Origin: Microvirga soli
GTDB taxonomy: Bacteria > Pseudomonadota > Alphaproteobacteria > Rhizobiales > Beijerinckiaceae
Assembly (NCBI RefSeq): GCF_016734765.1
Contig: NZ_JAERQE010000020.1
Span: 22,171 to 86,170, forward strand
Reading direction: 5' to 3'
DNA length: 64,000 bases
The position numbers and the translations under genes are program-made. The stretch's first letter is position 1. Every line of letters begins with the position of its first letter. This document shows, piece after piece, positions 1 to 8,453 of this stretch. Below the pieces are notes generated by a model. The model was not told the DNA's origin, did not search any database, and saw nothing but the letters and a program-made list of their open reading frames with translations.

Positions 1-165
1 ATCGCGTATTGCATCGCTCCTGCTGATGTGCCGCAAGCTTCCTCGTACCCGATACCCTTGCTCAAGCAACTGCAAAGCGATGTGGCCCGCGAGAAAGCCG
101 CCGATACCCGTCACCAGTACAGTTGTATTCCTAGGGCTAGCGCTGCCCTCCGGCGCAATGGTCAT
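1..165 (-). CDS. NAD-dependent epimerase/dehydratase, N-terminal part (cut by window edge)
   Basis: The first 55 codons of a leftward gene are present; the rest lies outside the window. The ATG at 165 is preceded by a good AAAGGAG ribosome site. After about 15 polar residues comes a beta strand and nucleotide-binding turn (VLVTGIGGFLAGHIALQLL, residues 16-34), then GYRVRGSLR. This is the Rossmann start of the extended SDR family, as in dihydroflavonol-4-reductase-like and other NAD(P)-dependent sugar or ketone reductases. The usual TGxxGFxG fingerprint reads TGIGGFLAG. The substrate cannot be told from the fragment. Confidence 0.75.
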   Translation of the reverse strand, partial: MTIAPEGSASPRNTTVLVTGIGGFLAGHIALQLLEQGYRVRGSLRHISRSDAIRD

Positions 166-304
166 CAGAACTCCTTTCGGCCGCGCCTGCGGCGGCTTCC
201 AAAATTAGACAGCGGAGTGATTGTGACGAGAACGGCTTCGCCATGCTGGGTGCGGGACTATAGCCTTGACCGCGTCAGCCTTTCCGACGCGGTGTCCACT
301 TGGC

Positions 305-751
305 TCACTTCGTTATGACAGTTACCAAGGCAGTCACCGGTTTGCCGTCCACGAGAACGGGCTTGTGGTGATCATCGGCAAGGAGGACACCGATTACGTG
401 CTTGCCGGCAGTGTTTGAGCAATGGCCAAAGCGAGCCTTGATGAGATCCCCTCCGAAGTCGCTGTTCATGCTGTTGAAGGGCTTGCCCGGGATGTTGCAC
501 GTGTCTCCATCCGGATCGATCTTCAGATGGACATGGCCGCATTGGCGGTTCGTGCCGCATTGTCCCGCAGGGAGCAGTGTGAAGTTGCTCTTCACCACGA
601 TGCCTATCGCTTTCTCAGGATCATTCCCAAGGTCAATGGATGAATCAGGTTGCGGCCAAACGATCTCCAAGCTGGGGCGGTCTTCGGCGTGAGCCAACCT
701 GATCGGCGACGCCAGGAGAGCGAAGCTGATTATCAAGGCAGGGCGAAACAT
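305..751 (-). CDS. Small secreted protein of unknown function, controlled by divergent TetR
   Basis: Encodes 148 aa with a Sec signal peptide (residues 1-23, ending AHA) and a mature domain of about 125 aa containing four cysteines (GQC, RQCGHVH, DTCN, GHCSN), enough for two disulfides, and several histidines. I chose the ATG at 751 because GGAG lies six bases upstream; an ATG at 763 would overlap that site. I do not recognise the family. The gene is divergent from the tetR gene, and a perfect 17-bp palindrome sits 19 bases upstream of its start, so it is probably the regulator's target. The cysteine/histidine content could suit metal binding or oxidative folding, but that is a guess. Confidence 0.7.
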   Translation of the reverse strand: MFRPALIISFALLASPIRLAHAEDRPSLEIVWPQPDSSIDLGNDPEKAIGIVVKSNFTLLPAGQCGTNRQCGHVHLKIDPDGDTCNIPGKPFNSMNSDFGGDLIKARFGHCSNTAGKHVIGVLLADDHHKPVLVDGKPVTALVTVITK

Positions 752-769
752 GTGGTTCTCCATCTGTAG

Positions 770-786
770 TGTAATCAGTGATTACA
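770..786. promoter_or_regulatory. Palindromic operator 1 (TetR-type)
   Basis: TGTAATCAGTGATTACA is a perfect palindrome around its central base. It lies between the secreted-protein gene and the tetR gene, just upstream of the leftward start at 751. It fits the size and symmetry of TetR-family operators. A related copy lies at 812-828. Binding is inferred. Confidence 0.65.
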
Positions 787-811
787 TGTGAGGGAGACCA
801 GGTCAATAGAA

Positions 812-828
812 AATAATCGCTGATTACA
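812..828. promoter_or_regulatory. Palindromic operator 2 (TetR-type, imperfect)
   Basis: AATAATCGCTGATTACA matches the 770-786 palindrome at 13 of 17 positions; the right half TGATTACA is identical. It lies 24 bases upstream of the tetR start, so the two copies would cover both divergent promoters. This suggests autoregulation plus control of the neighbouring secreted protein. Confidence 0.55.
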
Positions 829-851
829 TTGCGGCATGGTATCGATCAGGC

Positions 852-1532
852 ATGGCCAAGAAATCTGTCACGAACGCAGGCGACCAGCCCAAGCCTTATC
901 ACCATGGCAATCTGGTCGAAGTGCTCATTGCAGCAACCGTGGAACTCATCCAGGAGCGCGGGATCGAGCAGTTGTCCGTGCGCGAGGTGGCGAAGCGCGC
1001 CGGTGTCTCACCGGGGGCGCCGTTCCGGCACTTTCGGTCAAAAACTGCACTTCTGACGGCTGTTGCCGAACAGGCCATGGACCGGCTGACCCAGGCTGTC
1101 ACCAAAGCCGTGTCGGAAATACATAGCGCAGATCCCGCAGTCGCTTTCGAGGCGATCGGGCAGGCCTATCTCGAATGGGCGTTGGCCAATCCCACGCATT
1201 TCCAGATCATCAGCTCCCGCACCCTGATCGACTTCGAGGCCTCCTCTAGTCTGCGCGACCAGAACAGAGCCATTCGTGAGACGATGGTTGACCTGTTGGT
1301 CCAAGCCCAACAACAGGGCCAGCTTGCCTCGGGGGTCGATGTGGATCATCTCGTTCTGGCGGCGCGTGCCTATGTCTATGGCTTGGCACGCATGGCCATT
1401 GATGGTCATTTTCCGGAGTGGCATCCATCCGAACCGCCTGCCATCGCCGTTCGCAGGGCGCTGCGCCTCTTTATGAGCCAGATGATTATCGCATCAAGGT
1501 ATGGTCTCGTGGAGCCGAAGAATCCCTCCTAA
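852..1532 (+). CDS. TetR/AcrR-family transcriptional regulator
   Basis: The 226-aa product has an N-terminal TetR DNA-binding domain (about residues 16-62). The recognition helix region is visible as LSVREVAKRAGVSPGAPFRH followed by F and KTALL. A larger C-terminal ligand domain (residues 75-215) resembles the TetR_C/WHG type. Such proteins are dimeric repressors released by a small ligand. The gene is divergent from the secreted protein at 305-751, with two copies of a 17-bp palindrome between them. The start at 852 is chosen because the conserved domain begins shortly after it; an upstream ATG at 836 is in another frame. Confidence 0.9.
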   Translation: MAKKSVTNAGDQPKPYHHGNLVEVLIAATVELIQERGIEQLSVREVAKRAGVSPGAPFRHFRSKTALLTAVAEQAMDRLTQAVTKAVSEIHSADPAVAFEAIGQAYLEWALANPTHFQIISSRTLIDFEASSSLRDQNRAIRETMVDLLVQAQQQGQLASGVDVDHLVLAARAYVYGLARMAIDGHFPEWHPSEPPAIAVRRALRLFMSQMIIASRYGLVEPKNPS

Positions 1533-1831
1533 GAGACACTCTCTGCCAGTGAGTGCTTGTCGAAAAACTTACCGCTAGATTCAGGGTCCATTTTGCGCGT
1601 TAAGACATCCACTAGGCGGCACGGGCGGCCTTGGCCAAAATCGCTTCGCGCTCGGAAAACAGGGTCAATGCTGCAGCGAGCTTTACCCAAGTGACGACAA
1701 GCGTGGCATCTACTATCGATCTGCTAACGGCGCCGAATGACCGCGGTCAAGTACATGAATGCCCAAATTGCCTTTGCAGTAGAGGCTTCTCCCGTTACGT
1801 TCTCGTGTGAAATCACGGAGCGGGGCGTTTG
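1533..1831. other. Gene-free spacer with a possible decayed ORF end
   Basis: About 300 bases with no convincing gene. On the minus strand an open frame of roughly 40 codons ends at a TAG at 1612-1614 with an Ala-rich helical tail (LFSEREAILAKAARAA) and no usable start. It could be the relic of a lost gene, but I could not identify it. The right end carries the promoter and GGAG site for the FAD oxidoreductase. Confidence 0.3.
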
Positions 1832-3127
1832 ATGAATGGATACGGGGATACCTACTACGCCCGCACGCTCGCTGATGGGTCGCAACGGCCTTCTCTTGAG
1901 GGAGCAGTGACCGTCGACGTCGCTGTCGTCGGCGGTGGACTTGCGGGGCTTACGGCGGCACTCGATCTGGCACGGGCGGGGCGCTCCGTAGCGGTTTTGG
2001 AGGCTGAAAAGGTCGGGTGGGGAGCGTCAGGGCGGAACGGGGGCTTTGTTGGACCCGGGTATGCGACAGGTCATGCCGATATCGTCCGCATGGTCGGAGC
2101 CGAGCAGGCGCAGGCTTTGCACCGCCTTTCGATCGAGGGCGCCCGGATTGTCGAGGAGAACATCGAAAGCCTCGCCCTGGGTGACAACAAGCGGGTCCAC
2201 GGCAAGTTGAGCGTGCTCCGGTATGATGATCCGGATAGCCTTGAGCGGAATTGCGAGATGATGCAGAGGGAGTTCGGCTATCACCTCGAAGTGATGCCGA
2301 CCGATGCTGTACGAGGCGTCTTGCGCTCGCAGAAATATCATCAGGCACTTTACGACCCTGCGAGCTTTCACTTTCACCCTCTCAACTATGCCCGGTCCCT
2401 GGCAAAGGCTATCGAGGCCTTGGGTGGGCGCATCTTCGAACAATCCCGGGTCACTGGATGCGATCTCGACCGGGCGGAGAAAACTGTCAGGACATCGCAA
2501 GGGGAGGTGAGGGCGCGAGACGTGGTTCTGGCCGGTGGAGGGTATACGGACGATCTGGTGCCTCGCTTGCGTCGAAGTATCCTGCCGATTGCAACCTATG
2601 TGCTGCTGACGGAGTCAGCACCCGAAAAGCTCGCCGAGGCGGTGCGCACGTCGATGGCGATTAGCGACAACCGGCGTGCTGGGGATTACTACCGCCTCGT
2701 CGACGACGGACGGCGCCTTCTCTGGGGCGGCCGGATTACGACGCGTACCACCGAGCCTCGTCGCCTCGCTCAGATGATGCAGAAGACGATGATTTCTACC
2801 TACCCGCAACTCGAAGGCGTACGTGTGGAAACGGCTTGGTCGGGCCTCATGGCCTATGCTCGTCACCTGATGCCGCTCATCGGGCAGCTTCAGTCGGGAG
2901 TCTGGTATGTGTTCGGCTTCGGCGGGCGCGGCCTGAACACGACGGCCATCGGAGGGCGCGTGATCGCGGAGGGGATCCTCAAATCAAGCGATCGCTACCG
3001 GCTTTATGAACCCTTTAGTCTCAGGTGGAATGGAGGTCCGTTCGGCGTTGCCGCGGCACAGCTCACCTATTGGACCTACCAGGCCATGGATCTCGCCAAG
3101 GAGCGTCGAGCCGCCCGCGTTGATTGA
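1832..3127 (+). CDS. FAD-dependent oxidoreductase, DAO family (amine/gamma-glutamylputrescine oxidase-like)
   Basis: 431 aa. The dinucleotide-binding fold begins at about residue 30 (VDVAVVGGGLAGLTAALDLA), followed by VAVLEAEKVGWGASGRNGGF, the region that contacts FAD in the glycine oxidase/PuuB/OrdL group. A second FAD contact near the C-terminus reads VFGFGGRGLNTTAIGG. These enzymes oxidise a C-N bond of an amino acid or acylated amine with oxygen, giving an imine or aldehyde, ammonia and peroxide. TTG at 1829 is an alternative start; ATG at 1832 is favoured, with GGAG upstream. It converges on the AapJQM genes, so it may act on the imported compound. Exact substrate unknown. Confidence 0.85.
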   Translation: MNGYGDTYYARTLADGSQRPSLEGAVTVDVAVVGGGLAGLTAALDLARAGRSVAVLEAEKVGWGASGRNGGFVGPGYATGHADIVRMVGAEQAQALHRLSIEGARIVEENIESLALGDNKRVHGKLSVLRYDDPDSLERNCEMMQREFGYHLEVMPTDAVRGVLRSQKYHQALYDPASFHFHPLNYARSLAKAIEALGGRIFEQSRVTGCDLDRAEKTVRTSQGEVRARDVVLAGGGYTDDLVPRLRRSILPIATYVLLTESAPEKLAEAVRTSMAISDNRRAGDYYRLVDDGRRLLWGGRITTRTTEPRRLAQMMQKTMISTYPQLEGVRVETAWSGLMAYARHLMPLIGQLQSGVWYVFGFGGRGLNTTAIGGRVIAEGILKSSDRYRLYEPFSLRWNGGPFGVAAAQLTYWTYQAMDLAKERRAARVD

Positions 3128-3154
3128 CGTGGACCTCCGGCTCCGCAGGATCCG

Positions 3155-4267
3155 CTAGTCGTGCCCGAGGCGCATCCGGCGCTCCAGAAAACGGCTATAG
3201 GCGCCCATCCCGTAGGAGAAAACCAGGAATACGGCGGCCGCAAAGACATAGCCCTCCAGCACGGCAATACCCACCCAATTGGGATCCGTCATTGCTGTGC
3301 GCACGGTGGAGAGGAAATCGAGAAGGCCAATGATCGTGACAAGAGTCGTGTCCTGGAAGAATCCGATGGAGATGTTCACAAGAGGCGGAATCGCGATCTT
3401 CAGCGCCTGAGGCAGTACGATGAGGCGCATGGACTGCCAATAATGCAGCCCCATGGCGCTGGCGGCTTCGTGCTGCCCCCTTGGAATCGCCTGCAGCCCG
3501 CCGCGCACGGCTTCTGCTATATAGGCCGCGGCGAAAATGATGATCGCGATCTGAGCCCGCAGCAGCTTGTCCACGGTGATCCCGCTCGGCATGAAAAGCG
3601 GCAGCATGACCGACGCCATGAACAGAATGCTGATGAGCGGCACGCCTCGGATCACCTCGATGAAGACGATGGCGATCACCCGGATGGCAGGGAGCTTCGA
3701 AGAACGGGCCAAGGCGAGCACGACCCCAAGGGGGAATCCGAAGGCCAGACCAACGGCCGAGAGCAGAAACGAGAGCGGCAGGCCGCTCCATTGCGTCGTC
3801 GGCACATAGGGAAGTCCGAAAATTCCGCCCCAGAGCAGGACCGCAGTGGTCAGGATCGTGCCACCCCAGAGAACGAGGAGCTTTTTGTTCCAGAAACGCG
3901 GGATCATTGTGATGGCGATCGCGCCGAGGAACAGAATCATCGCGAGCGCAACGCGCCAATGCTCGTCGTAAGGATAGACCCCGAAGACCATGAAACGGAG
4001 CTTGGCTTCGTAATAGGGAAAGCAGGCACCTTGCCCCACCTTGCAGGCCTGGGCGCCCCCCTCGGTGACGGCCCGGGTCACGAGCCAGCCATAGGAGCCT
4101 TTGATCCCGAGCCACATGAGCCAGAGACAGACCAAGGTGATCAATGCATTGACCGGGGTCCCGATAAGGGGCTTGAGCGTCCGATGGAGCAGGCGGCGTT
4201 CCACACCCGGGTCGCGCCGAATCGGCATCTTCAATTGCGCTTCGGCAATGTCGGTTGCAGTCGTCAT
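3155..4267 (-). CDS. aapM: Amino-acid ABC transporter permease, AapM-like
   Basis: 370 aa, the usual length of AapM, the second permease of the general L-amino-acid transporter of rhizobia. It has an N-terminal TM segment, an insert with Cys and Tyr (about residues 70-100), several further TM helices, and the inner-membrane EAA loop seen as AVRGGLQAIPRGQHEAASAM then LRLIVLPQALKIAIPPL-like sequence, where the ATPase docks. It starts three bases after the AapQ stop, so translation is probably coupled. No aapP ATPase gene follows: the next gene is the convergent FAD oxidase, only 27 bases away. Confidence 0.92.
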   Translation of the reverse strand: MTTATDIAEAQLKMPIRRDPGVERRLLHRTLKPLIGTPVNALITLVCLWLMWLGIKGSYGWLVTRAVTEGGAQACKVGQGACFPYYEAKLRFMVFGVYPYDEHWRVALAMILFLGAIAITMIPRFWNKKLLVLWGGTILTTAVLLWGGIFGLPYVPTTQWSGLPLSFLLSAVGLAFGFPLGVVLALARSSKLPAIRVIAIVFIEVIRGVPLISILFMASVMLPLFMPSGITVDKLLRAQIAIIIFAAAYIAEAVRGGLQAIPRGQHEAASAMGLHYWQSMRLIVLPQALKIAIPPLVNISIGFFQDTTLVTIIGLLDFLSTVRTAMTDPNWVGIAVLEGYVFAAAVFLVFSYGMGAYSRFLERRMRLGHD

Positions 4268-4270
4268 GAC

Positions 4271-5443
4271 CTAGCGCTCCTTCAGCGCGACGCGGCTGTT
4301 GTACCAGTTCATGAACAGGGAGATTGCAATCGATAGACCGAGATAGACCAGCATGAAGATCGCGATGCCTTCGATCGCCTGACCGGTCTGGTTCATGGTC
4401 GTGTTTGAGACCATCACAAGGTCCGGGTATCCGATTGCGATGGCAAGCGACGAGTTCTTGAAGAGGCTTAAGTAGCTGCTGGTGAGGGGAGGAATGATGA
4501 CCCGCAAAGCCTGAGGAAGGACGACCAGCCGCATAGTCAGGCCGTCTCTCAAACCAAGGGCGCGTGACGCCTCCCATTGGCCCTTACGCACCGACAAGAT
4601 GCCGCTTCGCACGATCTCGGCGATGCCGGCCGAGGCGGAGAGGGCAAGGCCGATGAGGAGAGCCGTGAATTCCGGCGTGAGCTGCGAGCCGCCGGTCAGG
4701 CGAAAGCGCCCTTTCTCGGGAAGACTGACTGTGAACTCAGGCTGCATGATCAGGAACGAAAGAGCAGGCGGCAGCAGGAGTGCAAAGGCAATCAAAGGCC
4801 ATGTGGTTCGCTCTTTGCCGGTTTTGATGCGCTCTGCGATCGTGTGGCGGCGAAGGGCAACCGCCAGGCCTCCTCCGAGAACGAGCGCGGCGAAAATGAT
4901 CGTGTGAGCACGGGTCCAGACCAGGGACGGAACGGTCAATCCACTGTTGCTCATGAAGACATGAGGAAGGATTTCCCATGCTTCCCGGACAGTCGGCAGG
5001 CCGGTGACGATCAAGGCGTACCAGAGGAAGAGATAGAGCAGGAGAGGGACGTTCCGCAGCGCCTCCACGTAGAGGAAGGCGAGAAGAGCAAGCAAGGGAT
5101 TGCGCGACAGGCGCGCGATGCCGACGACGAGGCCCAGAATTGATGCAAGCACGACGCTCCAGGCCGAAACCCAAACCGTGTTGACGATGCCGGCCAGAAT
5201 GGCACGACCATAGGTGTCAGTTGGCTTGTAGTCGATCATCGTCTGGCTGATGACGAAGCCGGCCTCGCGGCTCAGATAGCCGAAGCCCGTGGCGATGTTC
5301 TGCTCTGCAAGCTTCTGCGAGACGTTCGAAAACAGATAAAGACCAAGAAGGACGATGCTCCCGACAGCGAGCACCTGATAAAGAATCGCCCGGAAGCGAA
5401 GATTGTAGAGGAGCCTCGTCGCGCTCATCGAATCTGCCCGCAT
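4271..5443 (-). CDS. aapQ: Amino-acid ABC transporter permease, AapQ-like
   Basis: 390 aa, matching AapQ. One TM helix near residues 18-36, a periplasmic stretch (SQKLAEQNIATGFGYLSREAGF), then the permease core with an EAA loop at about residues 290-320 (EIVRSGILSVRKGQWEASRA). AapQ and AapM form the heterodimeric pore of a polar-amino-acid importer. The start at 5443 has GGAAAGGG five bases upstream; an internal ATG at 5428 is less well placed. A GC-rich hairpin separates it from aapJ. Confidence 0.92.
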   Translation of the reverse strand: MRADSMSATRLLYNLRFRAILYQVLAVGSIVLLGLYLFSNVSQKLAEQNIATGFGYLSREAGFVISQTMIDYKPTDTYGRAILAGIVNTVWVSAWSVVLASILGLVVGIARLSRNPLLALLAFLYVEALRNVPLLLYLFLWYALIVTGLPTVREAWEILPHVFMSNSGLTVPSLVWTRAHTIIFAALVLGGGLAVALRRHTIAERIKTGKERTTWPLIAFALLLPPALSFLIMQPEFTVSLPEKGRFRLTGGSQLTPEFTALLIGLALSASAGIAEIVRSGILSVRKGQWEASRALGLRDGLTMRLVVLPQALRVIIPPLTSSYLSLFKNSSLAIAIGYPDLVMVSNTTMNQTGQAIEGIAIFMLVYLGLSIAISLFMNWYNSRVALKER

Positions 5444-5475
5444 GATGACCCTTTCCGGGAAATGCTGAAGACGAA

Positions 5476-5499
5476 GCGGGCGGCCTCAAGGCCGCCCGC
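5476..5499 (-). terminator. GC-rich hairpin between aapJ and aapQ
   Basis: Ten paired bases (GCGGGCGGCC with GGCCGCCCGC) around a TCAA loop. On the minus strand only a weak pyrimidine tract follows. Hairpins in this place commonly stabilise the binding-protein message or partly stop transcription, so that the binding protein is made in excess over the permeases. Confidence 0.6.
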
Positions 5500-5509
5500 A
5501 GATCTCAGA

Positions 5510-6547
5510 CTACCGGAACGGCGGTGAGTAGAGCAGGCCGCCCTTGTTCCAGAGCTCATTTGGGCCACGTGAGAGGCCGAGACGCGTCTCAGGGCCGAGG
5601 TTGCGCTCGAAGAGTTCGGCATAGTTTCCAAGCGACTTGATGACGTTGTAGCCCCACTTGTTGTCGAGGCCGAGCATCTTTCCGAGGTCGCCATTCACGC
5701 CGAGCATGCGCTGGACTTCCGGATCCTGGCTCTTGAGTTGTTCGTCGACATTAGCCTGTGTGATGCCCTTCTCCTCGGCAGCCACGAGCAAGTAGATCGT
5801 CCAGCTCAGGATATCGCGCCAGTTCGGATCGTTCTGACGAACCGTCGGAGCGAGCGGCTCCTTCGAGATGGTCTCGGGCAGGACGACGTAGTCCGAGGGA
5901 TTGTTGGCAATGGCGCGCACGGAAGCGAGATCCGAGCGATCCGAGGTGATGGCATCGCAGCGGCCGTTGAAGAACGCATTGCGCCATTCGTCGGAGTTCT
6001 CGAACACCACGGATTCATACTTGATGTTTCGGGGGCGGAAGAAATCCTCGAGGTTTTGGAGAGTGGTCGTGCCCGGCAGGAGGCAGATCGCGGCATCGGC
6101 AAGTTCGCCGGCGCTCTTCACGTTGAGCTTGGTCGATACCATCAGGCCCTGACCATCGTAGAACACTACCGGCCCGAAATCGAGGCCGAGGGATGCGTCG
6201 CGTGAGAAGCTCCAGGTGTTCTGGCGGGACAGGACGTCGACCTCACCAGACTGAACGGCCTGAAAGCGAACATTCGTGTTCAGCGGGATGAAGTCGACCT
6301 TGTCGGGATCTGCAAAAATTGCCGCCGACATTGCTCGGCAGACGTCGACATCGAAGCCGCGTCGCGCGCCCTTGTCGTCGGCATAGGAGAAGCCGGGTGA
6401 GACGGGCGAGACGCCGCAAAGGATCTTGCCGCGCTTCTTGACCGTGTCGAGCGTCGCCTGGGCGGATGCTGGCGCAGCCGAGACGGCGGCGACACCAGCA
6501 ATGAGGCCCATTGCAAGCCAACGGGTCAAAGATCTGGATTGTGTCAT
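5510..6547 (-). CDS. aapJ: Amino-acid ABC transporter periplasmic binding protein, AapJ-like
   Basis: 345 aa with a clear Sec signal (MTQSRSLTRWLAMGLIAG to APASAQ, about 26 residues). The mature part starts ATLDTVKKRGKILCGVSPV and belongs to the family-3 solute-binding proteins; the length and the C-terminal LGLSRGPNELW-type tail match AapJ. It captures L-amino acids or related compounds in the periplasm and hands them to AapQM. I place the start at the ATG at 6547, with GAGGGA upstream, rather than a TTG at 6592. First gene of a leftward operon divergent from the YtcJ-like amidohydrolase. Confidence 0.92.
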   Translation of the reverse strand: MTQSRSLTRWLAMGLIAGVAAVSAAPASAQATLDTVKKRGKILCGVSPVSPGFSYADDKGARRGFDVDVCRAMSAAIFADPDKVDFIPLNTNVRFQAVQSGEVDVLSRQNTWSFSRDASLGLDFGPVVFYDGQGLMVSTKLNVKSAGELADAAICLLPGTTTLQNLEDFFRPRNIKYESVVFENSDEWRNAFFNGRCDAITSDRSDLASVRAIANNPSDYVVLPETISKEPLAPTVRQNDPNWRDILSWTIYLLVAAEEKGITQANVDEQLKSQDPEVQRMLGVNGDLGKMLGLDNKWGYNVIKSLGNYAELFERNLGPETRLGLSRGPNELWNKGGLLYSPPFR

Positions 6548-6735
6548 TGTATTCCCTCTTTCCGTGCGCCTTATCCGGCCGCTACCCGTCAAAGCTAGAC
6601 CCTAACCAACCCGAGTTTCAAGGGTAGAATTTCCCAACGTAAGCCGTTCCGGAACTTGCCGGTTGACCAAAAGGGATGCACAGTCGCGTACCTTCCGTGG
6701 CGACGTTCGCTGCCGCTCATCATTCGCGAGTTATC

Positions 6736-8373
6736 ATGCCGATCCTGCCCAAAGCCGATATCGTCCTCACCAATGGCCGGATCTTCCGCGGCCTTTCAGA
6801 GCAGGTGACCGAAGCGATTGCGCTCTGGGCTGGGCAGGTTCTAGCGGCGGGATCGGCAGCCGACATGGAGCCTCTCATCGGACCGCGGACACGCGTGATC
6901 GATCTCGCGGGCCGCCTTGCCACTCCTGGATTGTGCGACTCGCACATGCATCTTCTCCCTTACGGGGTCATCATGGGGCACGTGGATGTGCGCGCTGCAT
7001 CTGCGCCAACTCTCACGGCCTTACTCGAAAGAGTTAGGCAGCGTGCCTCGGTTACGCCGCCCGGCCAGTGGATTCAGGGGCGCGGATACGATCAGTTCGA
7101 ACTCGACGTCAGGCGCCACCCTTTGCGCGAAGAGCTTGATGCCGTGGCCCCCGATCATCCGGTTGCGATCGTGAGAGCGTGTGGCCACGTGACGATCTGC
7201 AACTCGAAGGCGCTGGAGCTTGCAGGGATCGACGAATCGACCCCCGTTCCGCAGGGAGGTGCCATCGAGCAGCGGGACGGGCGCCTGACGGGCCTTTTGG
7301 CCGAGACCGGACGCGACCGTCTCAAGGCCGTGCTGCCGGAGCCGACGGATCAGGAACTCGTTCAGGCCATCGACGATGCCGGCCGCGCCTGCCTGTCCTA
7401 TGGGATCACCAGCGTGATGGATGCGGGTGTCGGCATGAGGGCAGGCTACCGCGAGGTCGCTGCTTATCGCACAGCCCAACGCCTCGGACGCCTTCCCGTG
7501 CGAACGACCCAGTGCCTGCTTGGAGGTCCAGGCGGTATCGTAGAGCAGGCCTATGCTGATGGCGTGGTGACGGGCGCAGGCGATTCTATGCTGCGCGTCG
7601 GTCCGGTGAAGATCTTCACGGATGGCAGCGCCGGTGGCCGGACGGCCGCCATGAGCGAGCCTTATGTTGGAGACCCGAAGACCACGGGCCTGATGCTTTT
7701 GCACGACCACGAGATGAACGACCTTGTGCATGACTATCACGCCAAAGGCTATCAGCTGGCTGTTCATGCCATCGGCGATGCGGCCATCGAGCAGACGCTG
7801 AATGCCTTCGAACTGGCTCTCGAAGCAATGCCAGATGCCGACCGGCGCCACAGGATCGAGCACGCGGGCTATGCCCGGGCCGACCAGAATGCTCGCATGC
7901 AGCGCCTGGGCGTTCAGCCGGTGCCGCAGCCTGTGTTCATCTACGATTTCGGGGACCTATACGTCTCCGTCGTGGGGGAAAAGCGGGCAAAGCCATCCTA
8001 TCCTCTCAAGACCTGGATCGATCTCGGCTTCAAGCCTGCCGCCGGCAGCGACGCGCCTGTTTGCGACATCAATCCCTTCCCGAACTTCTTCTCTATGCTC
8101 ACCCGAAAGACTTCCCATGGCACAGTCATGGATGAGCGGGAGGTGGTATCCATCGAGCAGGCCATCACCGCCTTCACGGAGTTCGGCGCCTATGTGAACA
8201 AGGCCGAGCATGAATGGGGCCGCCTCGTGCCGGGTCTTGCGGCGGATGTTGCTGTGTTCTCCCGCGATCTTCTGACGACTTCGCCTGAGGAAATCCTCAA
8301 CGATACCCGCTGCGATCTCACGATCCGCGGAGGCGAAGTGGTGTTCGACCGTCACGGAGAGACGGCCCGCTGA
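6736..8373 (+). CDS. Amidohydrolase family 3 protein (YtcJ-like metal-dependent hydrolase)
   Basis: 545 aa. A composite beta-sandwich start (ADIVLTNGRIFRGL) is followed by the metal motif DSHMHLL, an HAIG motif (VHAIGDAAIEQTLNAFE), RIEHAGYA and a late Asp in AAGSDAPVCDINPF, all typical of the YtcJ/amidohydrolase_3 branch. Members hydrolyse amide or N-formyl bonds of diverse small molecules; the substrate here is unknown. An in-frame ATG at 6676 would add 20 residues without homology-like content, so 6736 is preferred, though neither has a strong ribosome site. Divergent from aapJ, which suggests a common substrate. A strong terminator follows. Confidence 0.85.
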   Translation: MPILPKADIVLTNGRIFRGLSEQVTEAIALWAGQVLAAGSAADMEPLIGPRTRVIDLAGRLATPGLCDSHMHLLPYGVIMGHVDVRAASAPTLTALLERVRQRASVTPPGQWIQGRGYDQFELDVRRHPLREELDAVAPDHPVAIVRACGHVTICNSKALELAGIDESTPVPQGGAIEQRDGRLTGLLAETGRDRLKAVLPEPTDQELVQAIDDAGRACLSYGITSVMDAGVGMRAGYREVAAYRTAQRLGRLPVRTTQCLLGGPGGIVEQAYADGVVTGAGDSMLRVGPVKIFTDGSAGGRTAAMSEPYVGDPKTTGLMLLHDHEMNDLVHDYHAKGYQLAVHAIGDAAIEQTLNAFELALEAMPDADRRHRIEHAGYARADQNARMQRLGVQPVPQPVFIYDFGDLYVSVVGEKRAKPSYPLKTWIDLGFKPAAGSDAPVCDINPFPNFFSMLTRKTSHGTVMDEREVVSIEQAITAFTEFGAYVNKAEHEWGRLVPGLAADVAVFSRDLLTTSPEEILNDTRCDLTIRGGEVVFDRHGETAR

Positions 8374-8403
8374 TAGACTTGTCTTGGAAATAGACGCCAA
8401 TAA

Positions 8404-8433
8404 GAAAGGCCCCGAGATCACTCGGGGCCTTTC
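8404..8433. terminator. Bidirectional Rho-independent terminator
   Basis: Thirteen perfectly paired bases (GAAAGGCCCCGAG with CTCGGGGCCTTTC) around an ATCA loop, lying between the convergent YtcJ-like gene and the leftward amidohydrolase operon. The A/T-rich stem base serves as the U tract in both directions. Confidence 0.9.
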
Positions 8434-8453
8434 TTGCTTCATGGACCTGCCAC

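Noticed and set aside
3161..4336. 391-codon frame opposite aapM
   Set aside because: The AapM product is unmistakable; the opposite product is highly charged and lacks membrane or family features.
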